Origin: Archangium lansingense
GTDB taxonomy: Bacteria > Myxococcota > Myxococcia > Myxococcales > Myxococcaceae
Assembly (NCBI RefSeq): GCF_026626635.1
Contig: NZ_JAPNKA010000001.1
Coordinates: 3,100,001-3,164,000 of the forward strand
DNA length: 64,000 bases
Reading direction: 5' to 3'
The notes beneath the pieces are model-generated. The model did not search any database. It saw only the letters and a program-made list of their open reading frames with translations, and had not been told where the DNA came from. Of this stretch, positions 7,978 to 16,787 are shown piece by piece (position 1 is the first letter of the stretch; each line of letters begins with the position of its first letter). Both the position numbers and the translations under genes were made by a program.

Positions 7978-8742
7978 ATGGACGCCTTGGGACTCATTCA
8001 CACCGGGACGGCGCTGGCGATGCTGGCGCTGGTGCTCCTGGAGCTGCGCGACCCGCAGTTCCGAGCAGACAGCTTCGCGGCGGGGCCGAGGCGGCGGCGC
8101 AACTGGGCCTTCTTCTTCACCAGCTTCATCCCGACGCTGGTGGTGCAGTCCGCGGCGGCGTGGTTTCACACGCACCTGCCCACGCTGATGCGGCCGGGGA
8201 CGCTGCCGCCGGTGCTGGACTTCGTGGCCTGCATGCTGGTGGCCGAGCTGGTGAGCTGGACGAGCCACTGGGTGAAGCACCAGCATCCCTTCCTCTGGCG
8301 CTTCCACTTCCAGCACCATCGCGAGGAGCACTTCAGCGTCTGGATGGTGACGCACACGCATGCGCTGGAAGTGATTCTGTCGGGCTCGGCGCTGGTGGCG
8401 CTGCTGGCGGGACTGGGCTTCTCTCCGCTGTCGGTACAGCTCTACTTCGCGCTGTATTCGGTGGTGCTGACGTATCACCACTCGGCGCGAGGGTACTCGC
8501 TGGGGTGGCTGGACTGGCTCATCATCAGCCCGGCGTACCATCGCCACCACCACCGGCGAGTCGGCAAGGGCAACTACGGCGGGACGCTGACGGTGTGGGA
8601 CGTCGTCTTCGGCACCGTGCACTGGCCCGAGCCCGAGACGGCCACTGCTCCCGTGGGGCTGCCGCCGCAGGCCCGCGAGCCCTTCGGCTACCGCAAGGAG
8701 ATGCTGTACTTCCTCTCCGGTGGGCGTAGACAGCAGTCGTGA
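7978..8742 (+). CDS. Sterol desaturase/fatty acid hydroxylase superfamily membrane protein
   Basis: 254 residues with four to five hydrophobic segments and the di-iron histidine clusters of the family: His97/101/103 (SHWVKHQH), His110/113/114 (HFQHH) plus His118, His167/168 (YHHSARG) and His188/190-192 (YHRHHHRR). Members insert oxygen or a double bond into sterols, hopanoids, carotenoids or fatty acids in the membrane, using a di-iron centre. The start ATG 7978 has only a weak ribosome-binding site; GTG 7960 is an alternative. Its stop overlaps the start of the RND exporter (GTGA), so the two are translationally coupled. That suggests the hydroxylated or desaturated lipid is the exporter's cargo. 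Substrate unknown. Confidence 0.85.
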   Translation: MDALGLIHTGTALAMLALVLLELRDPQFRADSFAAGPRRRRNWAFFFTSFIPTLVVQSAAAWFHTHLPTLMRPGTLPPVLDFVACMLVAELVSWTSHWVKHQHPFLWRFHFQHHREEHFSVWMVTHTHALEVILSGSALVALLAGLGFSPLSVQLYFALYSVVLTYHHSARGYSLGWLDWLIISPAYHRHHHRRVGKGNYGGTLTVWDVVFGTVHWPEPETATAPVGLPPQAREPFGYRKEMLYFLSGGRRQQS

Positions 8743-11048
8743 CCTGGCTCGCCTTCTTCGAGCGCCTGCTGGCGCACCGGTGGCGTCTGGGCCTGGGGCT
8801 GCTGGTGCTGTGCGTACTGGCGGGCCTGGGTGCCGCGCGTGTGCCGATGGACCCCTCCATCGAGCGGATGCACCCCATCGGGGACTCGGCCAAGGCGGAT
8901 TTCGATCGTTACCGGCGCGCCTTTCCCGGTGAGGACTCGCAGGTCTTCGTCATTGCCGAGGGCCCTGACGTCTTCACACCCGAAGGGTTCTCCTCTCTGG
9001 CGAAGCTGGAGGAGGAGCTCCGGGGGTTGCCTCGAGTGCGGCACGTGGTGGGACCGGCCTCGGCCCAGACGGCGCGAGGGCTCCTCTTCCCCGAGGAGTC
9101 CCGAGCGCGTGGGGAGTTGCTCCGAGAGGCGCTCGCCGAGGCTCGGAAGGAGCCGCTAGCACGGGCGTTGGTGCACCCCACGCGGGAGCTTTCGGTGGTG
9201 CAGGTGGCGCTCGCGTCTGGGGCAGGGGCCGAGCGAATCCTCGCCGAGCGTGCCTTCTCCCTCCAGGCTGGTGAGCTGCTGGCCCGCCACGCGGGACCGG
9301 AGCTGAAGCTGACGCTCTCCGGGGCTCCAGCGGTGCGCGCCACGCTGGCCCTCATGGTGGAGGAGGACATGGGGCGGCTGCTGCCCCTGGCACTGCTCGT
9401 CATCCTCGGGCTGGTGGCGTTTGCCTATCGAGACGTGTGGTCTGTGCTGGCCACGGCGGCGACGCTGGTGGTGTCGTGGATGTGGATGGTGGGGGCGATG
9501 GGGTGGGTGGGCGTGCCGTTCGGGGTGCTCACCTCGTTCGCGCCCATCGTCATCCTCATCGTGTCGCTGACGGATACGGTGCACGTGCTGTCGGACCTGG
9601 AGGAGCGCCGCCGCTCGGGGATGCCGTACACGCAGGCGCTCACCGAGGCCCTGGCGGGTGCGGCCGGGCCTTGTCTGGCCACCGAGCTGGTTATCGCCGC
9701 GGGCTTCCTGTCCATGGGCTTCATTGGCCTCACCGCCGTATGGGAGTTCGGCCTGGCCACCGCCATGGGCGTGCTGATGGCTTGGGCGGCCAACATGCTG
9801 GTGCTGCCCTGGGTGCTGTCCCTGCGCTCGCGGGCCTCGGCAGCCCGGGCGAGGCGCGAGCTGAAGGCCTCGCGGACGCGGCCCCTGGACTCGGTGCTGG
9901 GGTGGGTGGAGCGGCAGGTGGTGCGCCATCCCCGGCGGGTGATGGGCGTGGCGGCCCTGGTGGCGGTGCTGAGCGTGGGGTCCATGACGCGGTTGCAGCA
10001 CGAGTTCCGCGTGTTCGATGACCTGCGCCAGGACTCGCCGCTGGCGGCCGAGCTGACGTATGCGGAGGGGGCGCTCGGCGGACTGGTGCCGCTGGCCATC
10101 TTCCTGGAGCCGGAGGGCGGGCGAGCGGGGGCGGCGCTGTCGCCGGAGGCCATGGCCTTCCAGGAGCGGGTGGACGCGTACCTCGCGGCGCTGCCCGAGC
10201 ACCCGCCGGTGGTGAGCCTGCCTCGGCTGGTGGAGCCGGTGTACGAGGCGGTGTTCGGGCCGGGGCTGCTCCTGCGGACGGAGGAGACGACGGAGAAGGC
10301 GGTGACGCGGCTGGCGCGCTATCAGCCGCTGGACACGGTGCTGTCGGAGGACCGGAGCGCGGCGGGGGTGGTGGCGCTGTTTCCCAACGTGGGAGCGGGG
10401 CGGATGCAGGAGCTGGTGGAGTTGGCACAGGCGTTCGTGTCTCGCGAGGTACCGGCGGGGTACCGGGTGACGGTGACGGGCAACCTGGCGATGACGGAGC
10501 ACGTGACAGGGATGCTGACGCGGGGGCTGCTCCAGAGCTTCCTGTCTGCGTTGGCGGTGAGCTTCCTGGCGTTCTTCCTGGTGTTGCGCAGCGCGAAGCT
10601 GGCATTCATCGGCCTGCTGCCCAACGTGCTGCCGGTGGGAGTGCTCTTCGGGGTGATGCCGCTGTTGGGAATTAGCCTCAAGCCGTCCACGGTCATCATC
10701 GCGAGCATGGCGCTGGTCATCGCGGACGATGACACCCTGCAGTACCTGGTGCGCTTCAAGCGGCGCTACCTGCGGTTGAAGGCGGACGGTGCCCCCGAGC
10801 CTCACAAGCAGGCGGCCTTGGAGTCGCTGGGCGAGTGTGGGCGAGCGATGTTTGTCACCTCGGCGGCGGTGGCTGGGGGCTTCCTGTTGTTGCAGTTCTC
10901 GCGCTTCGAGGGCATCGCCCACCTGGGCTTGCTGACCGGGCTGACACTCTGGGTGGCGGGCCTGGCGGATGCGTTCCTGAGCCCGGTGCTGTTGATGGCG
11001 CTGAAGCCGGAGCTCGGCTCCCGGCGCAGTCCCCCCGCCGGTAGCTGA
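8739..11048 (+). CDS. RND/MMPL-family lipid exporter
   Basis: 769 residues arranged as two repeats, each with one N-terminal transmembrane helix, a large periplasmic domain and five helices (about 12 in all). Family motifs include PIVILIVSLTDTVHVLSDLE in the first half and STVIIASMALVIADDDTLQY in the second, placing acidic residues in the membrane for proton coupling, and FVTSAAVAGGFLLLQFS near the end. No adaptor (MFP) or outer-membrane factor is adjacent, which fits the single-component branch that moves lipids (MmpL or HpnN-like) rather than the AcrB drug-pump branch. The GTG start overlaps the stop of the upstream hydroxylase by 4 bases. A role in placing a modified lipid or hopanoid is inferred from that coupling. 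Confidence 0.85.
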   Translation: MTWLAFFERLLAHRWRLGLGLLVLCVLAGLGAARVPMDPSIERMHPIGDSAKADFDRYRRAFPGEDSQVFVIAEGPDVFTPEGFSSLAKLEEELRGLPRVRHVVGPASAQTARGLLFPEESRARGELLREALAEARKEPLARALVHPTRELSVVQVALASGAGAERILAERAFSLQAGELLARHAGPELKLTLSGAPAVRATLALMVEEDMGRLLPLALLVILGLVAFAYRDVWSVLATAATLVVSWMWMVGAMGWVGVPFGVLTSFAPIVILIVSLTDTVHVLSDLEERRRSGMPYTQALTEALAGAAGPCLATELVIAAGFLSMGFIGLTAVWEFGLATAMGVLMAWAANMLVLPWVLSLRSRASAARARRELKASRTRPLDSVLGWVERQVVRHPRRVMGVAALVAVLSVGSMTRLQHEFRVFDDLRQDSPLAAELTYAEGALGGLVPLAIFLEPEGGRAGAALSPEAMAFQERVDAYLAALPEHPPVVSLPRLVEPVYEAVFGPGLLLRTEETTEKAVTRLARYQPLDTVLSEDRSAAGVVALFPNVGAGRMQELVELAQAFVSREVPAGYRVTVTGNLAMTEHVTGMLTRGLLQSFLSALAVSFLAFFLVLRSAKLAFIGLLPNVLPVGVLFGVMPLLGISLKPSTVIIASMALVIADDDTLQYLVRFKRRYLRLKADGAPEPHKQAALESLGECGRAMFVTSAAVAGGFLLLQFSRFEGIAHLGLLTGLTLWVAGLADAFLSPVLLMALKPELGSRRSPPAGS

Positions 11049-11081
11049 CGCAACTCCTGGCCAGGCGCCTCTCTCTTTCTG

Positions 11082-12926
11082 TCAATGCAGGGGGCTGGTC
11101 CGGGTAGGGACTTTTTCGGCCTCACGCTCGCGCCGGGTTTCGAGCCGCAGGAGAATCTCCTTCATGTCCTGTACCCAACCGGAGACCTCGTTCTGGAGGA
11201 TGAATTCCGTGTCATCGACGAGGATGTCGAACTTGCGGTAGTCGCGCTGCTCCTCCTTGGACAGCGCGCTCCACCAGGCCTTGACGTTCTCCAGGTCGGT
11301 GGCGGCCTGCTGATACTTGGTGAGCCTGGCTTCGGACTGCTGATAGCCCACGTAGGTGGTGAGCGCCATCACGAGGGCCGTCGTCAGGGCCACCCACAGT
11401 GCGAACTGGGTGGCGGCCAGAATCGTTCCAATGCCTCCCAGGATGGTGACGGTCCACTGCATTGCCACCCAGTGCCGGTCGAGTTTGTCAATGCGGCAAT
11501 GGTAGTAGGTGAGCTGGTCATCCAGCCGCAGTTGGATGTAGCGCGCTGGCGTCAACGGGCTAAAGCCATCGTCTCCCGGTGCTACGCAGCCCGGCGGTGG
11601 TAGTGGCCCCGTGTAGGAGCGGAGTGCGGCGAAGTGGGGATCGTTGCGCAGCTGCTGGTGGCTGAGGGCCCTCAGCTTGCCCGCGAGCTCCTGCGCGTAG
11701 GGCCCTGGGGGCCGCGCGACATGAGGAGACTCCTGGCAGCGGTAGCGGTAGATTTCTCGCTTGATGGCCTCGGCATTGGCGCGCAGGTTGATCCACTTGC
11801 TCCCTGCCTTGAAACGGCTCGTCGCGGCGACGAGGACCGTCATGCTCGCGGCCAACCCGAGGATGATGGCCTGGAGCAGGTGCGCGGAGAAGGTTCCCGG
11901 TGCCCCCAGGCCGAGCGACGCGAGCTGTGTCTTCAACAAGACGGCCGCGGTGCTCGCGACCCCGAGCACCAGCACCCAGCATTGGTGCCTGCGGAAGGTT
12001 CGCTGCTCGCGCGCGGCATTGGTGTCGTAGCTCGCGCAGCGCTGCCACCCCAGGGTGAGGACCGTCTCTTCCCCGAGGTGGCGCCGCAGCAGGCGCTCGA
12101 AGGCGTGAGCAGCGCCCTCCAGGGGAAACAGCACGATGCGACCCTCGCCAATAATCTCTGCTAGCACGGGGTCCGTTCCGGCGAGCGAGTGGGTATGGCG
12201 GGCCGTGGAGAGCTCATCCGCCAGCCGCCCGCTCCCCTGGATGACGACAATGGGCCAGTGGTGCCGCACTGCCCGGAGCAACTCCTCCTTCGTGATGTTT
12301 CCGCCGTTCACGAGGACGACGACCACGGGCACCTCTCTCGCGAGCGCCGAGGCGAGGCGCAACAGCATGTCTGTCTCATCTCCCCAGGCATTCCCGTGCA
12401 CCAGCACGAAGTGGGAGTGGTTGGGGTCGAGCTCCGCGCGGGAGTCGTCCTGTTCGGTGGCCGAGTCTCCAGGGGAGGCCACGCGTCCCTCGGGAGCCAC
12501 CCCCACGAGGGGGCAGCAATGGCCGCTCTCGGCGATCCCCCGCCCGATGAGGCTCATGATGCCCGTTCGCGTTCCTCCATCGAGGATGAGGGCCCCGCTT
12601 TCGGTCGCGGCGGGAACGAGCCCCCGGCTGAAGAGCTGCTCCACGCGTGCCCCGAGGGCCGGGTCCAACTCGTCCGCGCCGCCGATGAGGAGGAGCAGCG
12701 AGTGGGGGCGCGGGGTTCCGAGCGCTCGTAGCACCTCGGTGGGGTCCGCATCGGGGGATACGGTTGCTTGCCGAGCCGAGTTTCCATTCGCGAAGAGAAG
12801 CTCACGGGTGCTGACTGGCGGGGGAGCGAGCAGGCCCCCGGGAGGCGGAAGAGGGACCTCGGGTCCTGGCCGCGGTGGCCCGGCCCGCCCGGAATCGCCC
12901 TGGTGGACGACGCGCCAGCGCACCAT
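11082..12926 (-). CDS. TRPM-type SLOG (LSDAT) plus SLATT/DUF4231 membrane protein
   Basis: 614 residues. Residues about 75-270 form a prokaryotic TRPM-like SLOG domain: LLLLIGGADELD (77-88), ALILDGGTRTGIMSLIGRG (112-130), NHSHFVLVHGNAWGDETDML (169-188), VVVVLVNGGNITKEEL (201-216) and PIVVIQGSGRLADEL (225-239). SLOG domains bind NAD- or nucleotide-derived ligands. The C-terminal half has two hydrophobic pairs (about 316-332 with 349-368, and 488-506 with 508-526), each followed by a helical amphipathic stretch, as in SLATT/DUF4231 proteins predicted to form membrane pores in conflict systems. ATG 12926 follows GGGAGGAG. It is divergent from a PEGA lipoprotein and 0.9 kb from a TIR gene, which suggests a ligand-gated membrane effector. 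Function is prediction. Confidence 0.8.
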   Translation of the reverse strand: MVRWRVVHQGDSGRAGPPRPGPEVPLPPPGGLLAPPPVSTRELLFANGNSARQATVSPDADPTEVLRALGTPRPHSLLLLIGGADELDPALGARVEQLFSRGLVPAATESGALILDGGTRTGIMSLIGRGIAESGHCCPLVGVAPEGRVASPGDSATEQDDSRAELDPNHSHFVLVHGNAWGDETDMLLRLASALAREVPVVVVLVNGGNITKEELLRAVRHHWPIVVIQGSGRLADELSTARHTHSLAGTDPVLAEIIGEGRIVLFPLEGAAHAFERLLRRHLGEETVLTLGWQRCASYDTNAAREQRTFRRHQCWVLVLGVASTAAVLLKTQLASLGLGAPGTFSAHLLQAIILGLAASMTVLVAATSRFKAGSKWINLRANAEAIKREIYRYRCQESPHVARPPGPYAQELAGKLRALSHQQLRNDPHFAALRSYTGPLPPPGCVAPGDDGFSPLTPARYIQLRLDDQLTYYHCRIDKLDRHWVAMQWTVTILGGIGTILAATQFALWVALTTALVMALTTYVGYQQSEARLTKYQQAATDLENVKAWWSALSKEEQRDYRKFDILVDDTEFILQNEVSGWVQDMKEILLRLETRREREAEKVPTRTSPLH

Positions 12927-13192
12927 GAGGCTCCTCCCTGTTCCTCTTCCATCAAGGTAGGTCGTGCGGCCAAGGACCCTCGATGCAGGGCTCCCGCTCG
13001 CGGGCTCAACATCCACCCGATCGAGCCCCTACCGGCCCGCGACTTTCATCGCGCTACTCCGCGAGGCGCCGGTTGATGGCTTGCACTCGATTGTTTGCAA
13101 AGCATCGTCACACGGTGAGAGGGTGGGACATGCAACATTGCAGGGGATTGCTGCTTTGACTCCACGAGGAGCGTTCGTTTATCCCTCTCGCC

Positions 13193-13600
13193 ATGACCTC
13201 AAGCAAAACCATCTTCATGCGGTTGATGGCTGTTTCCACTGTACTCACGTTCACGGTGGGCTGCGCGAGCAGCACCGTCATCCGGAGCAACCCTTCGGGA
13301 GCTGATGTCTATATTGACGGAAGCAAGGTGGGGACGACGCCGTACACGTACTCGGACACGAAGCTTGTTGGCGCCTCCACCTCGGTCAAGCTGACGAAGG
13401 AGGGCTATCAGGACTTCGAGACCACGCTCAGGCGCAATGAGCAAGCCGACATCGGAGCGATCATTGGCGGCATCTTCTTGCTTGTGCCCTTCCTGTGGAC
13501 CATGGGCTACAACCCGGAGCATTCGTATGAGTTGAAGCCCGTCCAGGAGAAGCCCTTTGCTCAGGATGAGGCTGCTTCGGCTGCTCCCAACTCCATTTGA
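13193..13600 (+). CDS. PEGA-domain lipoprotein
   Basis: 135 residues. A type II signal ends in TFTVGC (lipidated Cys24). Residues about 28-70 form a PEGA domain (STVIRSNPSGADVYIDGSKV, then GTTPYTY and LTKEGYQDFE), a small beta-sandwich common on myxobacterial surface proteins and kinases. A hydrophobic stretch at about 87-105 (IGAIIGGIFLLVPFLW) is unusual for this class and may anchor or hairpin into a membrane. The start is uncertain: ATG 13193 has no strong ribosome-binding site and ATG 13217 would give a shorter signal. It lies between the divergent SLOG/SLATT gene and the TIR gene. No enzymatic role is expected. Confidence 0.75.
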   Translation: MTSSKTIFMRLMAVSTVLTFTVGCASSTVIRSNPSGADVYIDGSKVGTTPYTYSDTKLVGASTSVKLTKEGYQDFETTLRRNEQADIGAIIGGIFLLVPFLWTMGYNPEHSYELKPVQEKPFAQDEAASAAPNSI

Positions 13601-13816
13601 TGCAACCCGGGCAGGCCCGCGCCGGGATGCCTGCCCTCTTGGTGCTACGAGAGAGGAACCCTGCTCTCGGCTGACCTGGACGACCGGACGCCCGCCCTCA
13701 GCGCCGCTTGCCGCCTGAGGAAATGTCTCACTCCCTGCCCGGCCCCTTGATGGCTTGTGCTCCGGGCCGCAGAGGGACACGGTTGATAGAGGGGGGCTGG
13801 GCGCTCCTGATTCTCC

Positions 13817-15139
13817 ATGGCCTATGATGTCTTCATCAGCTACGCGAGTGGCGCCGTCAAGGACAAGAGGACTGCCGATGCGGTCTGCGCTACCCTTGAG
13901 AAGAGCGGCATCCGGTGCTGGATTGCTCCTCGGGACATCCTCGCGGGAGAGGATTGGGGCGAGGCCATCATCAATGCGCTGAATGAGGCGCGCTCCCTGG
14001 TCCTGGTCTTTTCGGCGAACGCCAATAGCTCTCATCAAATCAAGAGGGAGGTCGAGCGCGCTGTCCATCGTGGCATCCCCGTGATTCCATTCCGAATCGA
14101 AGACGTGATGCCCTCCAAGTCGCTGGAATACTTCATCAGCACGCCGCACTGGCTGGATGCGATGTCCCCTCCCTTGGAGCGGCACATGGAGCACCTGGCC
14201 GAGGCTGTTCGTCTGCTCCTGCGTAAGCCCGCGGACATGGAACCGGCGCCAGCTCCCCACGCGGTCGTCAGCGAGGTCGCTCCGTCCCAAGGGGAAGGCA
14301 CCCCGGTTCATGTCAACATCAGCCCGCCCGCTGAGAATGTCGTCCAGAATCGAAGCCGCCCACGTCCAGCATGGGTAGCCACGCTGCCCCACTGGCTCAG
14401 GGGGCCTTGGCCCAGGCTCGGGGTGCCTTGGCCCTGGCTCGTGGGGGGAGGTGCACTGTTGCTCCTGCTCCTGCTCTTGCTCGTGCTTCCTCTCGGTAAG
14501 CAGGAGCCAACGGTTGCTCCCACGGCAGGCCGCAATGCTGTGGAGCGCACCGTGCGCCCCAGGGCCTCCCCCGCGCCGAGCAAGGTGGAAGCCCAGGCGG
14601 CCCAGGATGAATCCGAGGGGGAGACTCGTCCGGTGCCCTCTAAGGATGAGGAGGTCTCCGCCACGGAGCCAGGAGCGGAGGTGGATGAACTGCCACCTGT
14701 TGTACGCGCGGAGCGCTTGCTCAAGAGTCGGCAGTATCAAGACGCCATTGCCGTCTTGACCGAGGCTGCTGACCAGGGAACCAAGGACGCGAAACTCTAC
14801 GAGCTGTTGAGCGTCACCTACCTGCTGATGGGCAAGGTCTCGGCGGCGGAGAAAGCCTACCGCCAGGGAGAGGCGCTAGAGCCCGGCTTCGAGCGCCGCT
14901 TCAAGAGAAGATCCATCTCCGAAATCCAACCCGGCTCTCAGGCGGAGCAGCTGGGTCTGTGGCCCGGGGATGTCCTCCTGACGTATGGGACGGTCGTGCT
15001 CCCGACCTTCGAGCAGCTCCAATCACTGACCCAGCAGTCAGGGTACGGCCAACGCCGGCTGCAGGTGCTTCGTAAACGGCGGGTTCTGACGTTCCAGGTC
15101 AAATCCGGTCCCCTGGGTATTCGCTTGGGCACGCCGTGA
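13817..15139 (+). CDS. TIR-domain protein with TM segment, TPR and PDZ-like domain
   Basis: 440 residues in four parts. (1) A bacterial TIR domain, about 1-135: YDVFISYAS, IRCWIAPRDILAGEDWGEAI, LVFSANANSSHQIKREVERA. Glu78 (or Glu80) is where NAD-cleaving TIRs place the catalytic glutamate. (2) A Pro-rich linker and one transmembrane helix at about 207-226. (3) One or two TPR units at about 297-355. (4) A PDZ-like module at about 365-437 (ISEIQPGSQAEQLGLWPGDV). TIR domains either mediate assembly or hydrolyse NAD+ into signals such as cyclic ADP-ribose isomers. The topology puts TIR in the cytoplasm and TPR/PDZ in the periplasm, so it could report an envelope event inward. Neighbouring SLOG/SLATT is a candidate receiver. 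Confidence 0.85.
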   Translation: MAYDVFISYASGAVKDKRTADAVCATLEKSGIRCWIAPRDILAGEDWGEAIINALNEARSLVLVFSANANSSHQIKREVERAVHRGIPVIPFRIEDVMPSKSLEYFISTPHWLDAMSPPLERHMEHLAEAVRLLLRKPADMEPAPAPHAVVSEVAPSQGEGTPVHVNISPPAENVVQNRSRPRPAWVATLPHWLRGPWPRLGVPWPWLVGGGALLLLLLLLLVLPLGKQEPTVAPTAGRNAVERTVRPRASPAPSKVEAQAAQDESEGETRPVPSKDEEVSATEPGAEVDELPPVVRAERLLKSRQYQDAIAVLTEAADQGTKDAKLYELLSVTYLLMGKVSAAEKAYRQGEALEPGFERRFKRRSISEIQPGSQAEQLGLWPGDVLLTYGTVVLPTFEQLQSLTQQSGYGQRRLQVLRKRRVLTFQVKSGPLGIRLGTP

Positions 15140-15347
15140 GTCGGGCGGCGCAGTCGTTCCACCTGGGTACCCAGAAGTGGCAGGCGAGGAGGGCCCCTCC
15201 GTTCAGCGGGCGCGATGCCCATCCCGCTTTCTGGATGGACGGTGGACCGCCGTGGGGGGAGTGACCCTCGGAACAGGTTTCACGAGGGGAATGGCAGGGC
15301 TCCTGCACAGGGCGCGGCGCATGCGACCCTTTCCACGCAGAACCTTC

Positions 15348-15794
15348 ATGAAGAGGCAGTGCGCACTCTCCTTCCTCCTGCTCGCCATTCTGGGCTGTGG
15401 CTCCGCCGGCCAGGAGCTCCACGGCGTCTACGCGGTGACGGGTACCGCCCACTACAGCATCCAGGACATCGGTCACTACTCCTCCCAGGTTTCGAACACT
15501 CTCCGCGTCTCGGAGGGGACGGCCTCGGACCTCGTCCTCTCCGATGCGGTGGGGCGGTGTTTCCTGCTCGCGGACGTTGAGGGGGAGGGGGCGGCACTCA
15601 GGCCAGGCGCTTCCTGCACGTACCCAGGAGACAACGGCATGACCCTCACCCTGACGCTCACGCGTGGCACGCTCCAGCTTTCGGGCAGGAGCGGCCGGTT
15701 CGACATGGCGGGCACGGTGATGGCCACGGCGCGAGGGAAGATGTACCCGGGCTCCTTCTTACAGACCGCCACGCTCGCCCGCGTGGGAGAGTAG
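15348..15794 (+). CDS. Hypothetical lipoprotein
   Basis: 148 residues with a short type II signal, SFLLLAILGC (lipidated Cys17). The mature part is a predicted beta-rich domain with ELHGVYAVTGTAHYSI, an internal disulfide-capable Cys pair (GRCFLL and GASCTYPG) and a run of Thr-Leu alternation, like small beta-barrel lipid- or ligand-binding lipoproteins. The start at ATG 15348 gives the best signal peptide; ATG 15321 is in frame but adds a charged leader. It stands alone after the TIR gene, with a convergent gene downstream. I do not recognise the family. Confidence 0.6.
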   Translation: MKRQCALSFLLLAILGCGSAGQELHGVYAVTGTAHYSIQDIGHYSSQVSNTLRVSEGTASDLVLSDAVGRCFLLADVEGEGAALRPGASCTYPGDNGMTLTLTLTRGTLQLSGRSGRFDMAGTVMATARGKMYPGSFLQTATLARVGE

Positions 15795-15816
15795 CGCTGG
15801 CGGCTGAGGTGGAGGC

Positions 15817-16620
15817 TCACCCTGGCGGTAGCACCGCGACGATCCGCAGAGGGCCTCCCGAGCCGCCGCGAATCTTCATCGGCAGGGCCAGGATGAGTGC
15901 GCCGCGAGTGGGGAGCTGCTCCATGGCCGCGACGTTCTCGAAGGCAGGGATGTCCGCCTTCATGAGGGTTTGATGGGCGATGAAGTCCTTGGACGGCCCG
16001 TAGTCGACGCTGGCCGTGTCGATGCCGACGGCGGCGACCTTTCTCGTGACGAGGGCCTCGGCGGCCTCCCGGGAGATGCCAGGGAAGTGGAGCTTCGAGG
16101 CATCTCCTGGCGTGTCATCGCCCAGGTACTGCTTCTTGTTGGGCCAGTACTTTCCCCAGCCGGACCGCACCAGGACGATGGTTCCGGGCTCGATGGGGCC
16201 GTGCTCCTTCTCGAACGACTCGATGTGTGCGGGTTGGAGCAGGGCATCCGGCTCCTTCATCGCGTCGGCCGAGAAGTCGATGACGACCGCTGGCGCGATG
16301 AGGCGCTCCAGTGGGAGCTGCTCGGCCGACATCTTCCCCTCGGCGAAGTGGATGGGTGCATCCAGGTGCGTCCCTCCGTGCTCGGGAGCGCACAGGGTGT
16401 TGGACGCATAGAAGAAGCCGGCCTCCGTCATGCCGTGGCTCAGTTGCTTCAGCTCGAAGCCGGAGGGCGAGGTAGGCCAGTAAGGGGTGTTTTCGTCGAA
16501 GCTGTAGGTCAGGTCCACCAGCCGAGCCCCTTCAGGAAGCCTGGAGGAGGGGACGGTGGTCCTCCCCATGCAGCCAAGAGACGTGAGAACCCAAAGACTG
16601 ACGAACAGTTGCAGCTTCAT
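15817..16620 (-). CDS. Cyclase-family (KynB-like) metal-dependent hydrolase, lipoprotein
   Basis: 267 residues. The signature HGGTHLDAPIHF (81-92) is the metal-binding motif of the cyclase/arylformamidase family, which includes kynurenine formamidase KynB and isatin hydrolase; GIDTASVDYGPSKDF, then AHQTLMKADIPAFENVA, carries the conserved second half. The N-terminus has a lipoprotein signal (LTSLGC, Cys17), so unlike KynB it should act outside the cytoplasm. ATG 16620 follows GGGAGCGG. No other kynurenine or tryptophan catabolic gene is nearby, so the substrate (an amide, lactone or isatin-like ring) is open. Convergent with the preceding lipoprotein gene, 22 bases apart. Confidence 0.82.
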   Translation of the reverse strand: MKLQLFVSLWVLTSLGCMGRTTVPSSRLPEGARLVDLTYSFDENTPYWPTSPSGFELKQLSHGMTEAGFFYASNTLCAPEHGGTHLDAPIHFAEGKMSAEQLPLERLIAPAVVIDFSADAMKEPDALLQPAHIESFEKEHGPIEPGTIVLVRSGWGKYWPNKKQYLGDDTPGDASKLHFPGISREAAEALVTRKVAAVGIDTASVDYGPSKDFIAHQTLMKADIPAFENVAAMEQLPTRGALILALPMKIRGGSGGPLRIVAVLPPG

Positions 16621-16787
16621 AGGACCGCTCCCTGTTGGTTCAGCGAGGATGCGGGATGTTGCCATCGGGCGGGACAGCTCGCGACCTGATGTGGCCTGCT
16701 CTTGGGGGTGGGGGCCTGCCGTTAGTGGCCCGGTGCTCACCCTCGGAGGTATGGTGGCCGCGCTCCTCCGGCCTCTGGAAGTCCGCC

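Noticed and set aside
9156..10922. Long antisense frame of 588 codons
   Set aside because: It is opposite the RND exporter, has His/Arg/Gln-rich composition and no domain, typical of shadow frames in GC-rich genes. Many other long antisense frames were left out for the same reason.
11082..15139. A canonical Thoeris locus
   Set aside because: No SIR2-SLOG ThsA gene; the SLOG is of TRPM type with SLATT membrane regions and the genes are divergent. Listed only as an analogy.
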